A DNA stretch of 37,626 nucleotides from Lachnospiraceae bacterium (GTDB lineage: Bacteria; Bacillota; Clostridia; Lachnospirales; Lachnospiraceae): contig JAGANQ010000001.1 of NCBI GenBank assembly GCA_017624115.1, forward strand, positions 1 through 37,626, written 5' to 3'. The notes beneath the pieces are model-generated. The model was not told the origin of the DNA. It searched no databases and was given only the letters and a program-made list of their open reading frames with translations. Positions 1-8,997 of this stretch are shown one piece after another. The position numbers and the translations under genes were made by a program. Each line of letters begins with the position of its first letter. Within the stretch, counting starts at the first letter, position 1.

Positions 1-2110
1 CGTTGAAATTCATTGTTTCCGGCAATGCATAAGTACCGCCATTATACTGATAAGGTGTCATAATCGCCTCTACAAAACGATTCTTTACCTCATCAAAGCC
101 TTCCATTTTAGACAGGTCATACACCTGATCACGGATAGCAAATTCTACCGGCGAAGTGGTATCTACACCAAGTGCCACATCCGGTGCCTTACCGGACGTA
201 ATAGAAAGCATCAGGGCATTGACATTACCTGCATTTAACTGGGATGCAGGAAGGACATTTACGTTAATGGCAATTCCTGTCTCCGGTGTGAAGCTCTCGT
301 CTGCCATTTCCTTAATTACTTCCGCCCACTCTGTACCACGGGCAATCCATACATTAATAGTATCTGTAATCTCAACATCTTCGCCAAGAATACTTCCTAC
401 ATTATCATAATCCTTAAAGAAGGAAGATGCGAACAGCTTACAGGTAGTACCAAACTTCTGGAATACATTAGAAGAAACGCTCCTCCATTCCTCATTCGGA
501 TTACCCACTTCAAAATAGTCAATGACTAACGGAACATTCTGTAAAGAAAGATACCAGTTGCTTAAATTCTCCTGTGAGCTTGTCAAATCACCAATCTTCT
601 TGGCAATACTGTAAGGATTTTCAATCATGCCCTGCAGCTGTGACTTGATTGTCAGGAAGTTATTTGCCATCGCCGGCACCTTCTCTGCCATTCCGCTCAC
701 CAGTGCATACTTTTCATCCATGCTGGTAACCAGATATTCCATTTGAGCCTGCAGATTCGGAATCTTGTCAAAGAATCCATAATCATAGTTCGGGTCAGGA
801 TCACTTCCTGCAAGAAGTGTGATATTCAACAGCATATCTGAAAGTGTTAAAATATCCTGCTGGATAGAATCCAGTACCTTTCCTATTTCGCCAAGCTTAA
901 CCGTCATGGTAATCGTATGAGTACCCTTTGTCAGATAAAACTCATATGGTGTGCCATCCTCTGCGGAAAGCTCCTGAAGCGTCCATGACGTATTATAATC
1001 AAATTTATACTGCAGCATCTCTTCAAACGGCACTTCTCCATCAATCGCTATCTGACGATAAGAAGGAAGACCATCATTCCATGACTGCTTTACATACAAA
1101 GCAATCTTATAGAGTCCATCCTCCGGCACATCAAACTGCCAGGTAATGCTCTGATTGCCGCCGCGCCATCTGTAACCGCCCATAACATTCAGCTTTCTGC
1201 TGACATCAGATGATGGCTCCACTAACGGGTCACCATCATTCTCACGGCGAAGCGTCGGGTCATTCTTCTCTACTGCTGTCAGTTCAGCCTGGAAATGTGT
1301 TTTTTCTGCCGTTACCGGCTGATAGCCGGCCGATTTATATTCCTGTGATACTTCCGCATAACTCTTAATTTCCTTTGGAGCTGTAAAACGAATCGCGGAT
1401 ATGTACATATCTGTCTTCATATATACAAAGCGGAGCGTATGTGTTCCTTTTGTCATATAGAAGCTGAATGGTTCATTATACATACCGGAGGTATCCTGTA
1501 ACAATGTACTTCTCCATCCCGGTATTGCTATCTGGGAAGGTCTTGTCTCATCTCCGATACTGTTGATAACCGGTTCTCCCTCATCCATAAAATAACGGTC
1601 AAACACGATATCGCTGCTCTCCGTAAACGGATATTCTCCATCAATATAGAGCGTTCTTTTTCCTGCATCTGAGGTTCCTTCCTTCAGATAGTAATCAATC
1701 TCTATCTGATATTTAGCATCTGCAGGTATTTCAACATCAAATTCAATGTACTCCGATGTCTTATCTGAAAGCACCGCATCGCGGCCTTCAAACTGCTCCA
1801 ACTTAAGGCTTCCGGACTGATTGCGGATATCTTTAATAGAAATCTCAATCGCTTCCTTCGCATTGGCAATCGCTGCATACTCGCTCTGATATTCCTTATA
1901 AGCACCGGTACCCTCTCCGGTTCCATAATTCCAATCAACTTTCTGCCCATCGAAGCCAGTATACTTATCCTTTAATGGAACGCCTGCAGTACCTTCATCC
2001 GCATTGGAAACATATGTCAGGCTGCTGCCACACAGCATGGAAGCTGCCAGGAACAGCGCCATAGCCTTTTTTCCTTTTCGAAGCATACTGTTCAATCCCT
2101 TGCCTTTCAT
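1..2110 (-). CDS. Large extracellular solute-binding protein with N-terminal carbohydrate-binding-like modules (3' end beyond window)
   Basis: About 703 codons are visible and the frame stays open to the window edge, so the C-terminus is missing. The start is the ATG at 2108-2110, preceded by a GGGAGGAG ribosome site. An N-terminal signal peptide (MALFLAASMLCGSS core) has no convincing lipobox and probably ends near VSNA. Residues about 50-250 and 265-440 look like two beta-sandwich carbohydrate-binding modules; each contains a phrase of the type FYxTKGTHT, typical of CBM6/35-like folds. A helical linker follows. From about residue 570 the text resembles family 1 sugar-binding proteins (TINVWIARGTEWAEVIKEMA; LMLSITSGKAPDVALG). 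Known relatives feed lplB/ytcP-type permeases, which would lie beyond the left edge. It is divergent from an AraC sensor that probably controls it. The binding-protein call is fairly sure; the substrate is unknown. Confidence 0.8.
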   Translation of the reverse strand, partial: MKGKGLNSMLRKGKKAMALFLAASMLCGSSLTYVSNADEGTAGVPLKDKYTGFDGQKVDWNYGTGEGTGAYKEYQSEYAAIANAKEAIEISIKDIRNQSGSLKLEQFEGRDAVLSDKTSEYIEFDVEIPADAKYQIEIDYYLKEGTSDAGKRTLYIDGEYPFTESSDIVFDRYFMDEGEPVINSIGDETRPSQIAIPGWRSTLLQDTSGMYNEPFSFYMTKGTHTLRFVYMKTDMYISAIRFTAPKEIKSYAEVSQEYKSAGYQPVTAEKTHFQAELTAVEKNDPTLRRENDGDPLVEPSSDVSRKLNVMGGYRWRGGNQSITWQFDVPEDGLYKIALYVKQSWNDGLPSYRQIAIDGEVPFEEMLQYKFDYNTSWTLQELSAEDGTPYEFYLTKGTHTITMTVKLGEIGKVLDSIQQDILTLSDMLLNITLLAGSDPDPNYDYGFFDKIPNLQAQMEYLVTSMDEKYALVSGMAEKVPAMANNFLTIKSQLQGMIENPYSIAKKIGDLTSSQENLSNWYLSLQNVPLVIDYFEVGNPNEEWRSVSSNVFQKFGTTCKLFASSFFKDYDNVGSILGEDVEITDTINVWIARGTEWAEVIKEMADESFTPETGIAINVNVLPASQLNAGNVNALMLSITSGKAPDVALGVDTTSPVEFAIRDQVYDLSKMEGFDEVKNRFVEAIMTPYQYNGGTYALPETMNFN

Positions 2111-2301
2111 GCCTCTGTTTCTCCTCCCTTTTTGTTTATTTTGTATACTTTTTCTTTGACTGCCCTTTTTTGCATTAGGCAATTCGACCATCACGTCTAA
2201 CTCTGGTATATCACTATAAGCCATTTTCTTCAATTTCATTTTTTTGATATATCATATATTTTTTTGTGTATTTTTGATTTTTTTATTTTGAGTCGGTTTT
2301 T

Positions 2302-2330
2302 TTGACTTGTAAATTTTTGATATTTATGTT
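2302..2330 (+). promoter_or_regulatory. Putative sigma-A promoter of the AraC sensor gene
   Basis: TTGACT (2302-2307) and TATGTT (2325-2330) are separated by 17 bases in a very T-rich intergenic region. Transcription would begin near 2337, just ahead of the coding start. The -10 matches consensus at only four of six positions. Confidence 0.45.
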
Positions 2331-2380
2331 ATAAATTTGATATATTCAATATGCACAATATGGGGAAGGTGTTTTTGAAA

Positions 2381-4507
2381 ATGTCCAGCAACTCAGACAA
2401 AAACTTTACTTATAAGAAACATTTTTACTTTTGTATTTTACTCTTTCTGTTATTTTTGTTTCTTTCGGTGTCATTTTTTCTTGCCGGAGTTCTTCAGAAA
2501 CGTCAGCAGGATAAGAAAATTGCACAGTACATAAATTATTGTGCTTCTAATCTTGATAAATCCCTTTCTGACGATTTGTACAATTTTATGGAAATAAACC
2601 TTTATCACTACTTAAAGCCCTCCACTTTTGGGCAGTTTTTCACAAGCAGCAGTTCTGATGATGATTTCCTTACCAGAGTACGCATGTCCGCCATTGACAG
2701 CATGCGTCTTCAGAAAAACCTAAAAAGTCTGATTTTGTACCGTACTTCAGACTCGCTTCTGCTTTCCACGCTCAGCGTCCGTACTGATTTTACAGACGGT
2801 AATCCGGCTTATTCCTATGTTACCGCTGCTTTCCGTTCAGAACATGCCCGTACACCCGGTTTTATTTCCAGCTCCGACGGAGATATCCTCTATTATTTTC
2901 CGTTTTTTGAGCGCAGCTCTCCACAGGAGCCCGCCGGCTGTGCCATGGTACAGCTTCGCTTTCCGGATGAATTTTTCCAGATTAGTGTGGAACAGTTAAA
3001 CCCCAAGGGAACCTTCCTTATATTAAACAATGGACAGATACTTTCCATAGAAGGCTATAATATTCTTTCCAGTGAAGTAATTGAAACAATTCTCCGCGAG
3101 ACACCCCCCCTCGGCAAAGTTTTTACCTATGATAATGCCGATATTTCGAAATATTCCTTTTACTGTGCACCTTCCGCTATGGCAGGCATGCAGTACGTGT
3201 ATTATGAGCCTGTCAGCTCCGGCATTTTTTCTTCCAGGCAGTTTTTTAAAGACAACGGTCTCGCTCCGTTTTTATTTGCCTGCAGCACATCTGTCCTGTT
3301 TTTTCTGATAGCTGTCTTTCAGCTTTCATGGTTCGAGAAGCACCGCGCTTTCCTTGAAAGTGCCGCTTCACAGACCGCGCTGCCCGTTCAGCGGTTGTCT
3401 GCAGATGCTATCTTTCCTAGCACACAGTTTTCCCGCTATTCAGGCATCCTTATCGAATATAAAAGCACCGGAGAACAAGTCGTTTTAGAAAGACTCCAAT
3501 CCACTATCTGCAGTTCCTGTGAGCAGTATCTTTCAGGCTGTCAGATTGCCTACCGGATTATTCCCCAGCAGCTCTATATCTGCTGTTATATCAACTATTC
3601 TGAATATAATATGCGCGTATTAACTGATTCGCTGAAGCAGATTTTGTATAATACCGTAGAAAACTGCCATTTCAATTTTTATTTTACAAATGCACTGGAT
3701 TCTGCAGGTGAAATGCTGGACGAGGTTCACTATCTGCAGCGCTCCCTGCACTATACGCAGGTATTGGGTTACGGCAAACGTTTTTCTTCGAGCTTTATCC
3801 GCTCCTGTGATTCCAGTACAGCCGTGCTTGATACGGATATTACTCCTCATATCATTGAACTTTTAAATAGTAAAAATTATGATGAGGTTATCCAATACCT
3901 GAAGCGAAACCAGGAAAAGATTTCCTTCTCCTCTGCTCCTAACAGTGCTGAACAGTTTTCCTATAATGCAATTTATCATTTTATGGAGAGCGCTTTTTTT
4001 GCGGTAAAAGGATATTTTCTTGAAAAATCCTATACGCACCCGCTGGCATGCCAGAATATGAGCTCTGTGTTACAGACACACCCGGGCTTTGACCGTTTCT
4101 GTGACTATCTGATTCAGTCTGTCACGGAATACAGGGAGTCAAACGAGCAGTCTGCGAGCGTGCATGAGAAGAATTTCATGGAGGCTGTCTACCTGTACAT
4201 AGACCAGAATCTTTCTTCCGTGACCTTAAGCTCCATGGCAGAACATTTTCACATTACCTCTGCCCATTTAAGCCGTATGTTCAAAAAAAATACAGACCAG
4301 AATTTCTCCGAATATCTTTCTGAAAAAAAACTGCAGAAGGCAATTCAGCTCCTGGAGCAGGATGATAAAATGAATATTAACGAAATTTCCAAAGAGCTGG
4401 GCTACAGCACCCCGGCATATTTTCTTACCAAATTCAAGGAACGCTACGATATCACCCCGAGTGCCTACCGCAAGTCATATCTGACCAAATCTGCACAGAA
4501 GAAATAG
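2381..4507 (+). CDS. Membrane-anchored AraC-family sensor/regulator
   Basis: This 708-residue one-component regulator has transmembrane segment 1 at about residues 13-38, an extracellular sensor of some 250 residues, transmembrane segment 2 near 295-318, a cytoplasmic linker, and a C-terminal AraC double helix-turn-helix (about 600-700; key phrases MAEHFHITSAHLSRMFKK and ISKELGYSTPAYFLTKFKE). Such proteins sense an extracellular ligand and activate nearby glycan genes; here the likely target is the divergent solute-binding protein gene. I chose the ATG at 2381 because GGGGAAGGTG lies just upstream; in-frame ATGs at 2351 and 2360 lack a good ribosome site. Five in-frame stop codons follow within 24 bases, then a hairpin terminator. 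The ligand is not predictable from sequence. Confidence 0.88.
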   Translation: MSSNSDKNFTYKKHFYFCILLFLLFLFLSVSFFLAGVLQKRQQDKKIAQYINYCASNLDKSLSDDLYNFMEINLYHYLKPSTFGQFFTSSSSDDDFLTRVRMSAIDSMRLQKNLKSLILYRTSDSLLLSTLSVRTDFTDGNPAYSYVTAAFRSEHARTPGFISSSDGDILYYFPFFERSSPQEPAGCAMVQLRFPDEFFQISVEQLNPKGTFLILNNGQILSIEGYNILSSEVIETILRETPPLGKVFTYDNADISKYSFYCAPSAMAGMQYVYYEPVSSGIFSSRQFFKDNGLAPFLFACSTSVLFFLIAVFQLSWFEKHRAFLESAASQTALPVQRLSADAIFPSTQFSRYSGILIEYKSTGEQVVLERLQSTICSSCEQYLSGCQIAYRIIPQQLYICCYINYSEYNMRVLTDSLKQILYNTVENCHFNFYFTNALDSAGEMLDEVHYLQRSLHYTQVLGYGKRFSSSFIRSCDSSTAVLDTDITPHIIELLNSKNYDEVIQYLKRNQEKISFSSAPNSAEQFSYNAIYHFMESAFFAVKGYFLEKSYTHPLACQNMSSVLQTHPGFDRFCDYLIQSVTEYRESNEQSASVHEKNFMEAVYLYIDQNLSSVTLSSMAEHFHITSAHLSRMFKKNTDQNFSEYLSEKKLQKAIQLLEQDDKMNINEISKELGYSTPAYFLTKFKERYDITPSAYRKSYLTKSAQKK

Positions 4508-4524
4508 AAATAGAAATAGAAATA

Positions 4525-4554
4525 ATAAAAGCTGGCCTATATGCCAGCTTTTAT
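4525..4554. terminator. Bidirectional intrinsic terminator between convergent genes
   Basis: ATAAAAGCTGGC pairs with GCCAGCTTTTAT around a six-base loop (CTATAT). A-tracts and T-tracts on both sides let it serve the AraC gene from the left and the small membrane protein gene from the right. Confidence 0.85.
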
Positions 4555-4559
4555 CATTT

Positions 4560-4835
4560 CTATTCTTCTGTCGTTTCTTTCTTCTCAGCAGCTTCCTCTT
4601 CATCATCAAAAAAGTCATCATCAAAATCGTCTTCGAAATCATCCTCAAAATCTTCCAGATAATCCGGTGTAAAATAGCGGTATACTGCATATGCAATTCC
4701 TGCGACAGCAGCCACTGCACCAATAATTGCCAGTGCCCATAATACACAGTTCTTTTTCTTCTCTTCCTCTTCCTTCTTATGAAGAAGCTCATTCAATCTG
4801 GCTGCATTTAACAATTCATCAATTTTATTTGACAT
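4560..4835 (-). CDS. Small single-span membrane protein with acidic tail, function unknown
   Basis: The 91-residue protein has a short amphipathic N-terminal helix ending in a run of Glu and Lys (KKEEEEKKK). One transmembrane segment follows at about residues 31-51 (core VLWALAIIGAVAAVAGIAYA), then an extremely acidic tail rich in Asp, Glu and Phe. I chose the ATG at 4835 because AGAAAGGA precedes it; a longer form from 4865 is possible but lacks a ribosome site. It lies about 115 bases downstream of pcrA on the same strand and is convergent with the AraC gene. I do not recognise a family. The positive-inside rule suggests the Lys-rich N-terminus is cytoplasmic and the acidic tail external, but this is inference. 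Confidence 0.7.
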   Translation of the reverse strand: MSNKIDELLNAARLNELLHKKEEEEKKKNCVLWALAIIGAVAAVAGIAYAVYRYFTPDYLEDFEDDFEDDFDDDFFDDEEEAAEKKETTEE

Positions 4836-4950
4836 TTCAGACACGTCCTTTCTATCCATTTGCATCGTTCACCGACACCTATAGTATAGCATAACCAGTT
4901 CCTTTTTTCTATATACTTCCAGAAAAATTTATAGACAATTTATAAGGTAA

Positions 4951-7155
4951 TTACAGTTTCTTCAGCTTGGCAAAGGAAGCAAACATTTTCCTGACTCCCG
5001 CCTTTTCGAATTCTACCGTCACCTCATAATCGCGTCCGCCCTCCAGTATCTCCTTCACGATACCAGTGCCAAACTTGATGTGAAATACGGTATCTCCCAC
5101 GCCATAATCCAGCTCTTTGGAATCATTGACAGCAAATGCTTTAGGCTGAAATGCCCTTGTCTGGAATGCCTGTTTTGCTGATGCATAGCTGTTATTTTTC
5201 GGCATTTCTTTAATTTTATTTTCCTTTATCATGCCTTCAAACAGTTCAAACGGTATCTCCTTCAAAAATCTGGATGGCTTATTCCACTGCGTCTCACCAC
5301 GGATCATACGCTGCTTCGCAAAGGATATCGTCAAACTGTCCATCGCACGGGTAATTCCCACATAACACAGACGCCTTTCCTCCTCCAGATCAGAAGGGTC
5401 ATCCGAGGTAATGCACATATAGCTAGGGAACAGCCCATCTTCCATTCCGCACAGGAATACCTTCGGAAATTCGAGTCCCTTAGCACTGTGAAGCGTCATC
5501 AGCACTACACGGTTGCTGGAATCATCCAAACTGTCGATATCCGCTATCAGCGCCACTTCCTCCAGAAATCCACTTAAGGTCGGCTGCTCTTCGCTCTCCT
5601 CATAATCCGCAAGCTTACTGATTAATTCATCCACATTCTCCATGCGGGCAGCGACTTCTTCCGCATCTTCATTTTCATATTCCTTCTCGTATTCTATAGA
5701 AGCAATGATTTCTTCCATAAAATCCTTCAGTGACATAAACTCCAGCTTGCTGCGAAGCACCTGAATCTGATTTACAAATGGTATTATCCTCGATGCTGCA
5801 CGTCCCAGCGACGGTATCTGTTCTGCCATACGCAGTGCATCATAGAAGCTCATCTCATGCTCTGCTGCATATTCCTGCACTCTGTCTATCGTAGTAGCTC
5901 CGATTCCGCGTTTCGGCACATTGATAATACGGCGTACCGCCAAATCATCGCGTCCATTATCAATTGTTTTCAGATAACAGAGCAAATCCTTGATTTCCTT
6001 ACGGGCATAGAAATTTACGCCGCCCACTACCTTATAAGGTATGTTCTCTCTTACAAATTGTTCCTCAAGAATACGTGATTGTGCATTCGTGCGATAAAGA
6101 AGCGCACAATCGCTATAGCGGTACGTTCCGCCTGCCACAAGCTGCTTAATCTCCGCCACAATGCGTTCTGCTTCCTCATAGCCGGTTTCACACTGGCAGA
6201 GTTTCAGCTTCTCGCCTTCCTCCCGGTCTGTCCAGAGTGTCTTATCCTTTCTGCCCTTGTTGTTGCGGATTACCATATTAGCTGCATTCAGTATGTTTCC
6301 GGTAGAACGGTAATTCTGTTCCAGCTTAATTACCTTCGCCTCCGGAAACACCTTCTCATAGCCAAGAATATTCTGGATATTGGCTCCGCGGAACTTATAG
6401 ATAGACTGGTCATCATCACCCACAACGCAAAGATTTTTATATTTCTTCGCCAACATACTGATAAAGCGGAACTGCACGGTATTCGTATCCTGATACTCAT
6501 CCACCATAATATAACGGAAGCGATTCTGGTAATATTCCAGTACATCAGGATTATACTCGAACAGCTCCACCGTCTTGCACAGTAAATCATCAAAATCCAG
6601 CGCATTATTCTTCTTAAGCTGCTTCTGATATTCCTGATAAATCCCCGCCATCTTCTTCTGTGCATAATCGCCGCCTGCATTGAGCAGGTATTCCTCCGGC
6701 GTAATCATTTCCTCCTTCGCTTTGGAAATCGCCGCCATAATATTTCTTTCCTTATAGGTTTTGGTGTCGATATCCAGCCGTTTACAGACATCCTTTATCA
6801 GCGTCTTCTGATCATCTGTATCATATATTGTAAAATTATTGTCAAATCCCAGACGGTCAATATATCGTCTGAGTATACGGACACAGGTAGAATGGAATGT
6901 GCTGACCCAGATACTCTCCGAGCCAAAGCCTACAATCTTATCAACACGCTCCCGCATCTCCTCTGCTGCCTTATTCGTAAAGGTGATTGCCATGATATTC
7001 CATGGATTGACACCCATCTCCTCTATCAGATACGCAATCCGGTGCGTAAGCACTCTGGTTTTTCCCGAACCGGCTCCTGCCAGAATCAGTACCGGTCCCT
7101 CTGTATGATAAACAGCCTCCTGCTGTACCGGATTCAGACTTTCATAGATACTCAT
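4951..7155 (-). CDS. pcrA: ATP-dependent DNA helicase PcrA (UvrD/Rep family, SF1A)
   Basis: This is a 3'-5' superfamily 1A helicase acting in nucleotide excision repair, replication restart and removal of RecA or stalled polymerase. Its 734 residues match the usual PcrA length. Visible motifs are the Q-motif region LNPVQQEAV, Walker A AGAGSGKT near residue 27, motif Ia ITFTNKAA, Walker B VDEYQDTN, motif III GDDDQSIYKFRGA, motif IV LEQNYRS, motif V VVLMTLHSAKGLEF and motif VI RRLCYVGITRA. The end (from about residue 675) is the Tudor-like domain that contacts RNA polymerase (VGDTVFHIKFGTGIVKEI). The gene starts 12 bases after the SPFH stop codon, with its ribosome site AGGAAGGA overlapping that stop, so it is probably translated from the same transcript as pspA. 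No adjacent ligA or pcrB is seen. Confidence 0.97.
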   Translation of the reverse strand: MSIYESLNPVQQEAVYHTEGPVLILAGAGSGKTRVLTHRIAYLIEEMGVNPWNIMAITFTNKAAEEMRERVDKIVGFGSESIWVSTFHSTCVRILRRYIDRLGFDNNFTIYDTDDQKTLIKDVCKRLDIDTKTYKERNIMAAISKAKEEMITPEEYLLNAGGDYAQKKMAGIYQEYQKQLKKNNALDFDDLLCKTVELFEYNPDVLEYYQNRFRYIMVDEYQDTNTVQFRFISMLAKKYKNLCVVGDDDQSIYKFRGANIQNILGYEKVFPEAKVIKLEQNYRSTGNILNAANMVIRNNKGRKDKTLWTDREEGEKLKLCQCETGYEEAERIVAEIKQLVAGGTYRYSDCALLYRTNAQSRILEEQFVRENIPYKVVGGVNFYARKEIKDLLCYLKTIDNGRDDLAVRRIINVPKRGIGATTIDRVQEYAAEHEMSFYDALRMAEQIPSLGRAASRIIPFVNQIQVLRSKLEFMSLKDFMEEIIASIEYEKEYENEDAEEVAARMENVDELISKLADYEESEEQPTLSGFLEEVALIADIDSLDDSSNRVVLMTLHSAKGLEFPKVFLCGMEDGLFPSYMCITSDDPSDLEEERRLCYVGITRAMDSLTISFAKQRMIRGETQWNKPSRFLKEIPFELFEGMIKENKIKEMPKNNSYASAKQAFQTRAFQPKAFAVNDSKELDYGVGDTVFHIKFGTGIVKEILEGGRDYEVTVEFEKAGVRKMFASFAKLKKL

Positions 7156-7167
7156 TACAAATCCTTC

Positions 7168-8178
7168 CTATACTAGCTTTGTACCGCAGTTTGCGCAGAA
7201 ATTCGCTCCGTTTGTTCTGGCACCGCAGTTCGGACAGAAATTCGGCACAGCTCCGCCGCCAAACCTGTTCTGTGTATTTCCCTGAGAACTCATCTGATTA
7301 TTCATTTGATTCTGTGTCTGACCGCTCATCTGGTTTGCCATTTGCTGTCCCATCATCATGCCCATCTGCATGCCCGCCATGGTATTTGCCATATTCACCG
7401 TGGTATTGCCGACACCTTTTCCACTCGTCATGGCATCTGTCATCGCCATTGTCTGATAACGGTTCATATCGCCTACCATACTCTGGGAAGCAGCCTTCTC
7501 AATCATTCTCTGTATATTCTCCGGATAGCTTACATTCTGAATAGAGAAGTCAGTAATGCCGATTCCGATTTTACTCATCTCCATATCCAGGTCTTCCTTG
7601 ATTCCGCGGCCGATAGAGTCAGAGTTTGCCATCAGATTTGCTACATTCTTGCCCTCCTTTACAATCCACTTCATCAGCAGTTGATCCAGCTTGGCAACAA
7701 CACGCTCTTTTACTTCATCCGTTGTAAATTGTTTTTTAATGCCTGCGACCTTATCAATCAGCGCCTGATGGTCGGTAATCTTAAAGTTGAAGGTACCAAA
7801 TGCACGTACCGGCAGGCCTCCCGGCAGATTCAGCCCCTGAGCCGGGATATTAATCTCATTCTTGGTGCCCCACTTCTCTGTAAACTCCTTTGTATTGATA
7901 AACAGTACCTCTGCACGCATGCCACTGTTAAATCCAAATTTGAAGCCCTTCAGAGTAGAGAGAAACGGTACGATATCCGATTCAATATCAAAGCTTCCTT
8001 CATCTGTAAACACACCCTCTACCTTTCCATTATACATAAAGATAGCATCCTGACCCGGGCGGATAATCAGCTTACTGCCCTTCTTGATTTCTCCGTTTGC
8101 CCACTTCCAGAACAAAATGTCATCACGATATTCCTGCCACTCTACTACATTCGCCAACTGTCTGTCAAATAAACCCAT
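7168..8178 (-). CDS. SPFH-domain membrane-microdomain protein with C-terminal zinc ribbon (YdjI type)
   Basis: At 336 residues it belongs to the stomatin/prohibitin group with a C-terminal zinc ribbon (COG4260; Bacillus subtilis YdjI). The SPFH core spans about residues 20-225, a Met/Gln/Asn-rich flexible segment 230-300, and a zinc ribbon closes the protein (CPNC ... CANC, two CxxC pairs 9 residues apart). No transmembrane segment is visible, as in YdjI, which is drawn to membranes by partners. In B. subtilis pspA-ydjG-ydjH-ydjI form one operon and the products help localise PspA during envelope stress. Here pspA lies directly upstream, while ydjG and ydjH equivalents are absent from the cluster. 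The start at 8178 has a strong AGGAGG site. Confidence 0.9.
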   Translation of the reverse strand: MGLFDRQLANVVEWQEYRDDILFWKWANGEIKKGSKLIIRPGQDAIFMYNGKVEGVFTDEGSFDIESDIVPFLSTLKGFKFGFNSGMRAEVLFINTKEFTEKWGTKNEINIPAQGLNLPGGLPVRAFGTFNFKITDHQALIDKVAGIKKQFTTDEVKERVVAKLDQLLMKWIVKEGKNVANLMANSDSIGRGIKEDLDMEMSKIGIGITDFSIQNVSYPENIQRMIEKAASQSMVGDMNRYQTMAMTDAMTSGKGVGNTTVNMANTMAGMQMGMMMGQQMANQMSGQTQNQMNNQMSSQGNTQNRFGGGAVPNFCPNCGARTNGANFCANCGTKLV

Positions 8179-8203
8179 ATGTATACCTCCTGTAAAATGA
8201 AGG

Positions 8204-8223
8204 GCGCTGCAAGCAACGCCCCG
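8204..8223 (-). promoter_or_regulatory. Hairpin between pspA and the SPFH gene
   Basis: On the minus strand GGGCGTT pairs with AGCGCCC around a six-base loop, followed by a weak T-rich stretch and then the SPFH ribosome site. It may be a leaky terminator or RNA processing site that makes PspA more abundant than the downstream proteins. Confidence 0.45.
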
Positions 8224-8249
8224 AATTTCAATCTTATAATCTTATGCGC

Positions 8250-8927
8250 TTATAAGCCCATCTTAGCCTTTAATGCTGCCAGCTCATCATCTACTGCTGC
8301 AGAAGCCGGTTCATCATACTTGCTTGCCAGAGTATCAATATCGCTGCCGGCACTCTTATTCAGCTCAGCCATAGCATTTGCCTCGTCAAGCATCTTATTG
8401 GCTGCTGCCTCGGCGCGGTCAAACTTGGACATCGTAGCTGCAGCGCCATCAATGCTGGCACCCAGCTTGTTCATCTTCTCCTGCGTTTTGGCAACTGCTA
8501 CCTTTGCCTTAATCGCATCTCTTCTTGCGTTCAACTCATCCATATCGCTGACCAGCTTATCATGCATCTGCTTCATCTTAGATGCATTTGCTGCTGCCAG
8601 ATCATATGCCTGCTGTAAGCCTGCCTGCTTCTCTGTAAGCTGAGCCTTCTTTGTCAGGAACTGACGTGCATCAGAATCATTTCCAGCCATAACAGCCTTC
8701 TCTGCATACTTCTGCATCTTATCGATTTCTTCATTACACTCTGTAAGCTCTCTCTTACATCTGGTCTCCTCTGCCATAATAGCAGCAGTCTCTGCCTTTA
8801 CCTTGCCAAGGTCGCTCTCTAAGTCCCTCAAATACTGGTCTATCATCTTTGCCGGATCCTCTGCCTTATCCAGAAGTGCGTTAATATTTGCTGACATGAT
8901 GTCTCTGAAACGTGAAATAATACCCAT
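8250..8927 (-). CDS. pspA: Phage shock protein A (PspA/IM30 family)
   Basis: This 225-residue peripheral membrane protein stabilises damaged membranes by forming ESCRT-III-like helical scaffolds. It starts with the conserved membrane-binding amphipathic helix (MGIISRFRDIMSANINALLDK region) and continues as an almost wholly helical coiled coil (EDPAKMIDQYLRDLESDLGKV; later Ala/Lys/Glu-rich heptads), the family hallmark. The start at 8927 is chosen from homology and the AAGGAGG site 9 bases upstream; a 20-residue upstream extension is unlikely. It is the first gene of a pspA-SPFH-pcrA cluster behind a near-consensus promoter. The nearby SPFH partner supports the bacillus-type stress module rather than a Vipp1 role. 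Confidence 0.93.
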   Translation of the reverse strand: MGIISRFRDIMSANINALLDKAEDPAKMIDQYLRDLESDLGKVKAETAAIMAEETRCKRELTECNEEIDKMQKYAEKAVMAGNDSDARQFLTKKAQLTEKQAGLQQAYDLAAANASKMKQMHDKLVSDMDELNARRDAIKAKVAVAKTQEKMNKLGASIDGAAATMSKFDRAEAAANKMLDEANAMAELNKSAGSDIDTLASKYDEPASAAVDDELAALKAKMGL

Positions 8928-8997
8928 TATAATTTTCCTCCTTATCCGGGCTGCCGCCCTGTCCATGTCCGTTTGCCGAAGCCTCATCGTACTTTAT

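Noticed and set aside
3081..3308. Short open frames inside the AraC sensor gene
   Set aside because: They are out-of-frame shadows; the sensor and helix-turn-helix reading frame is continuous over the whole region.
7306..8172. A 288-codon open frame opposite the SPFH gene
   Set aside because: The minus-strand SPFH protein is a clear family member with zinc-ribbon and ribosome site; the plus-strand frame has His/Leu/Cys-rich random composition and no start signal.
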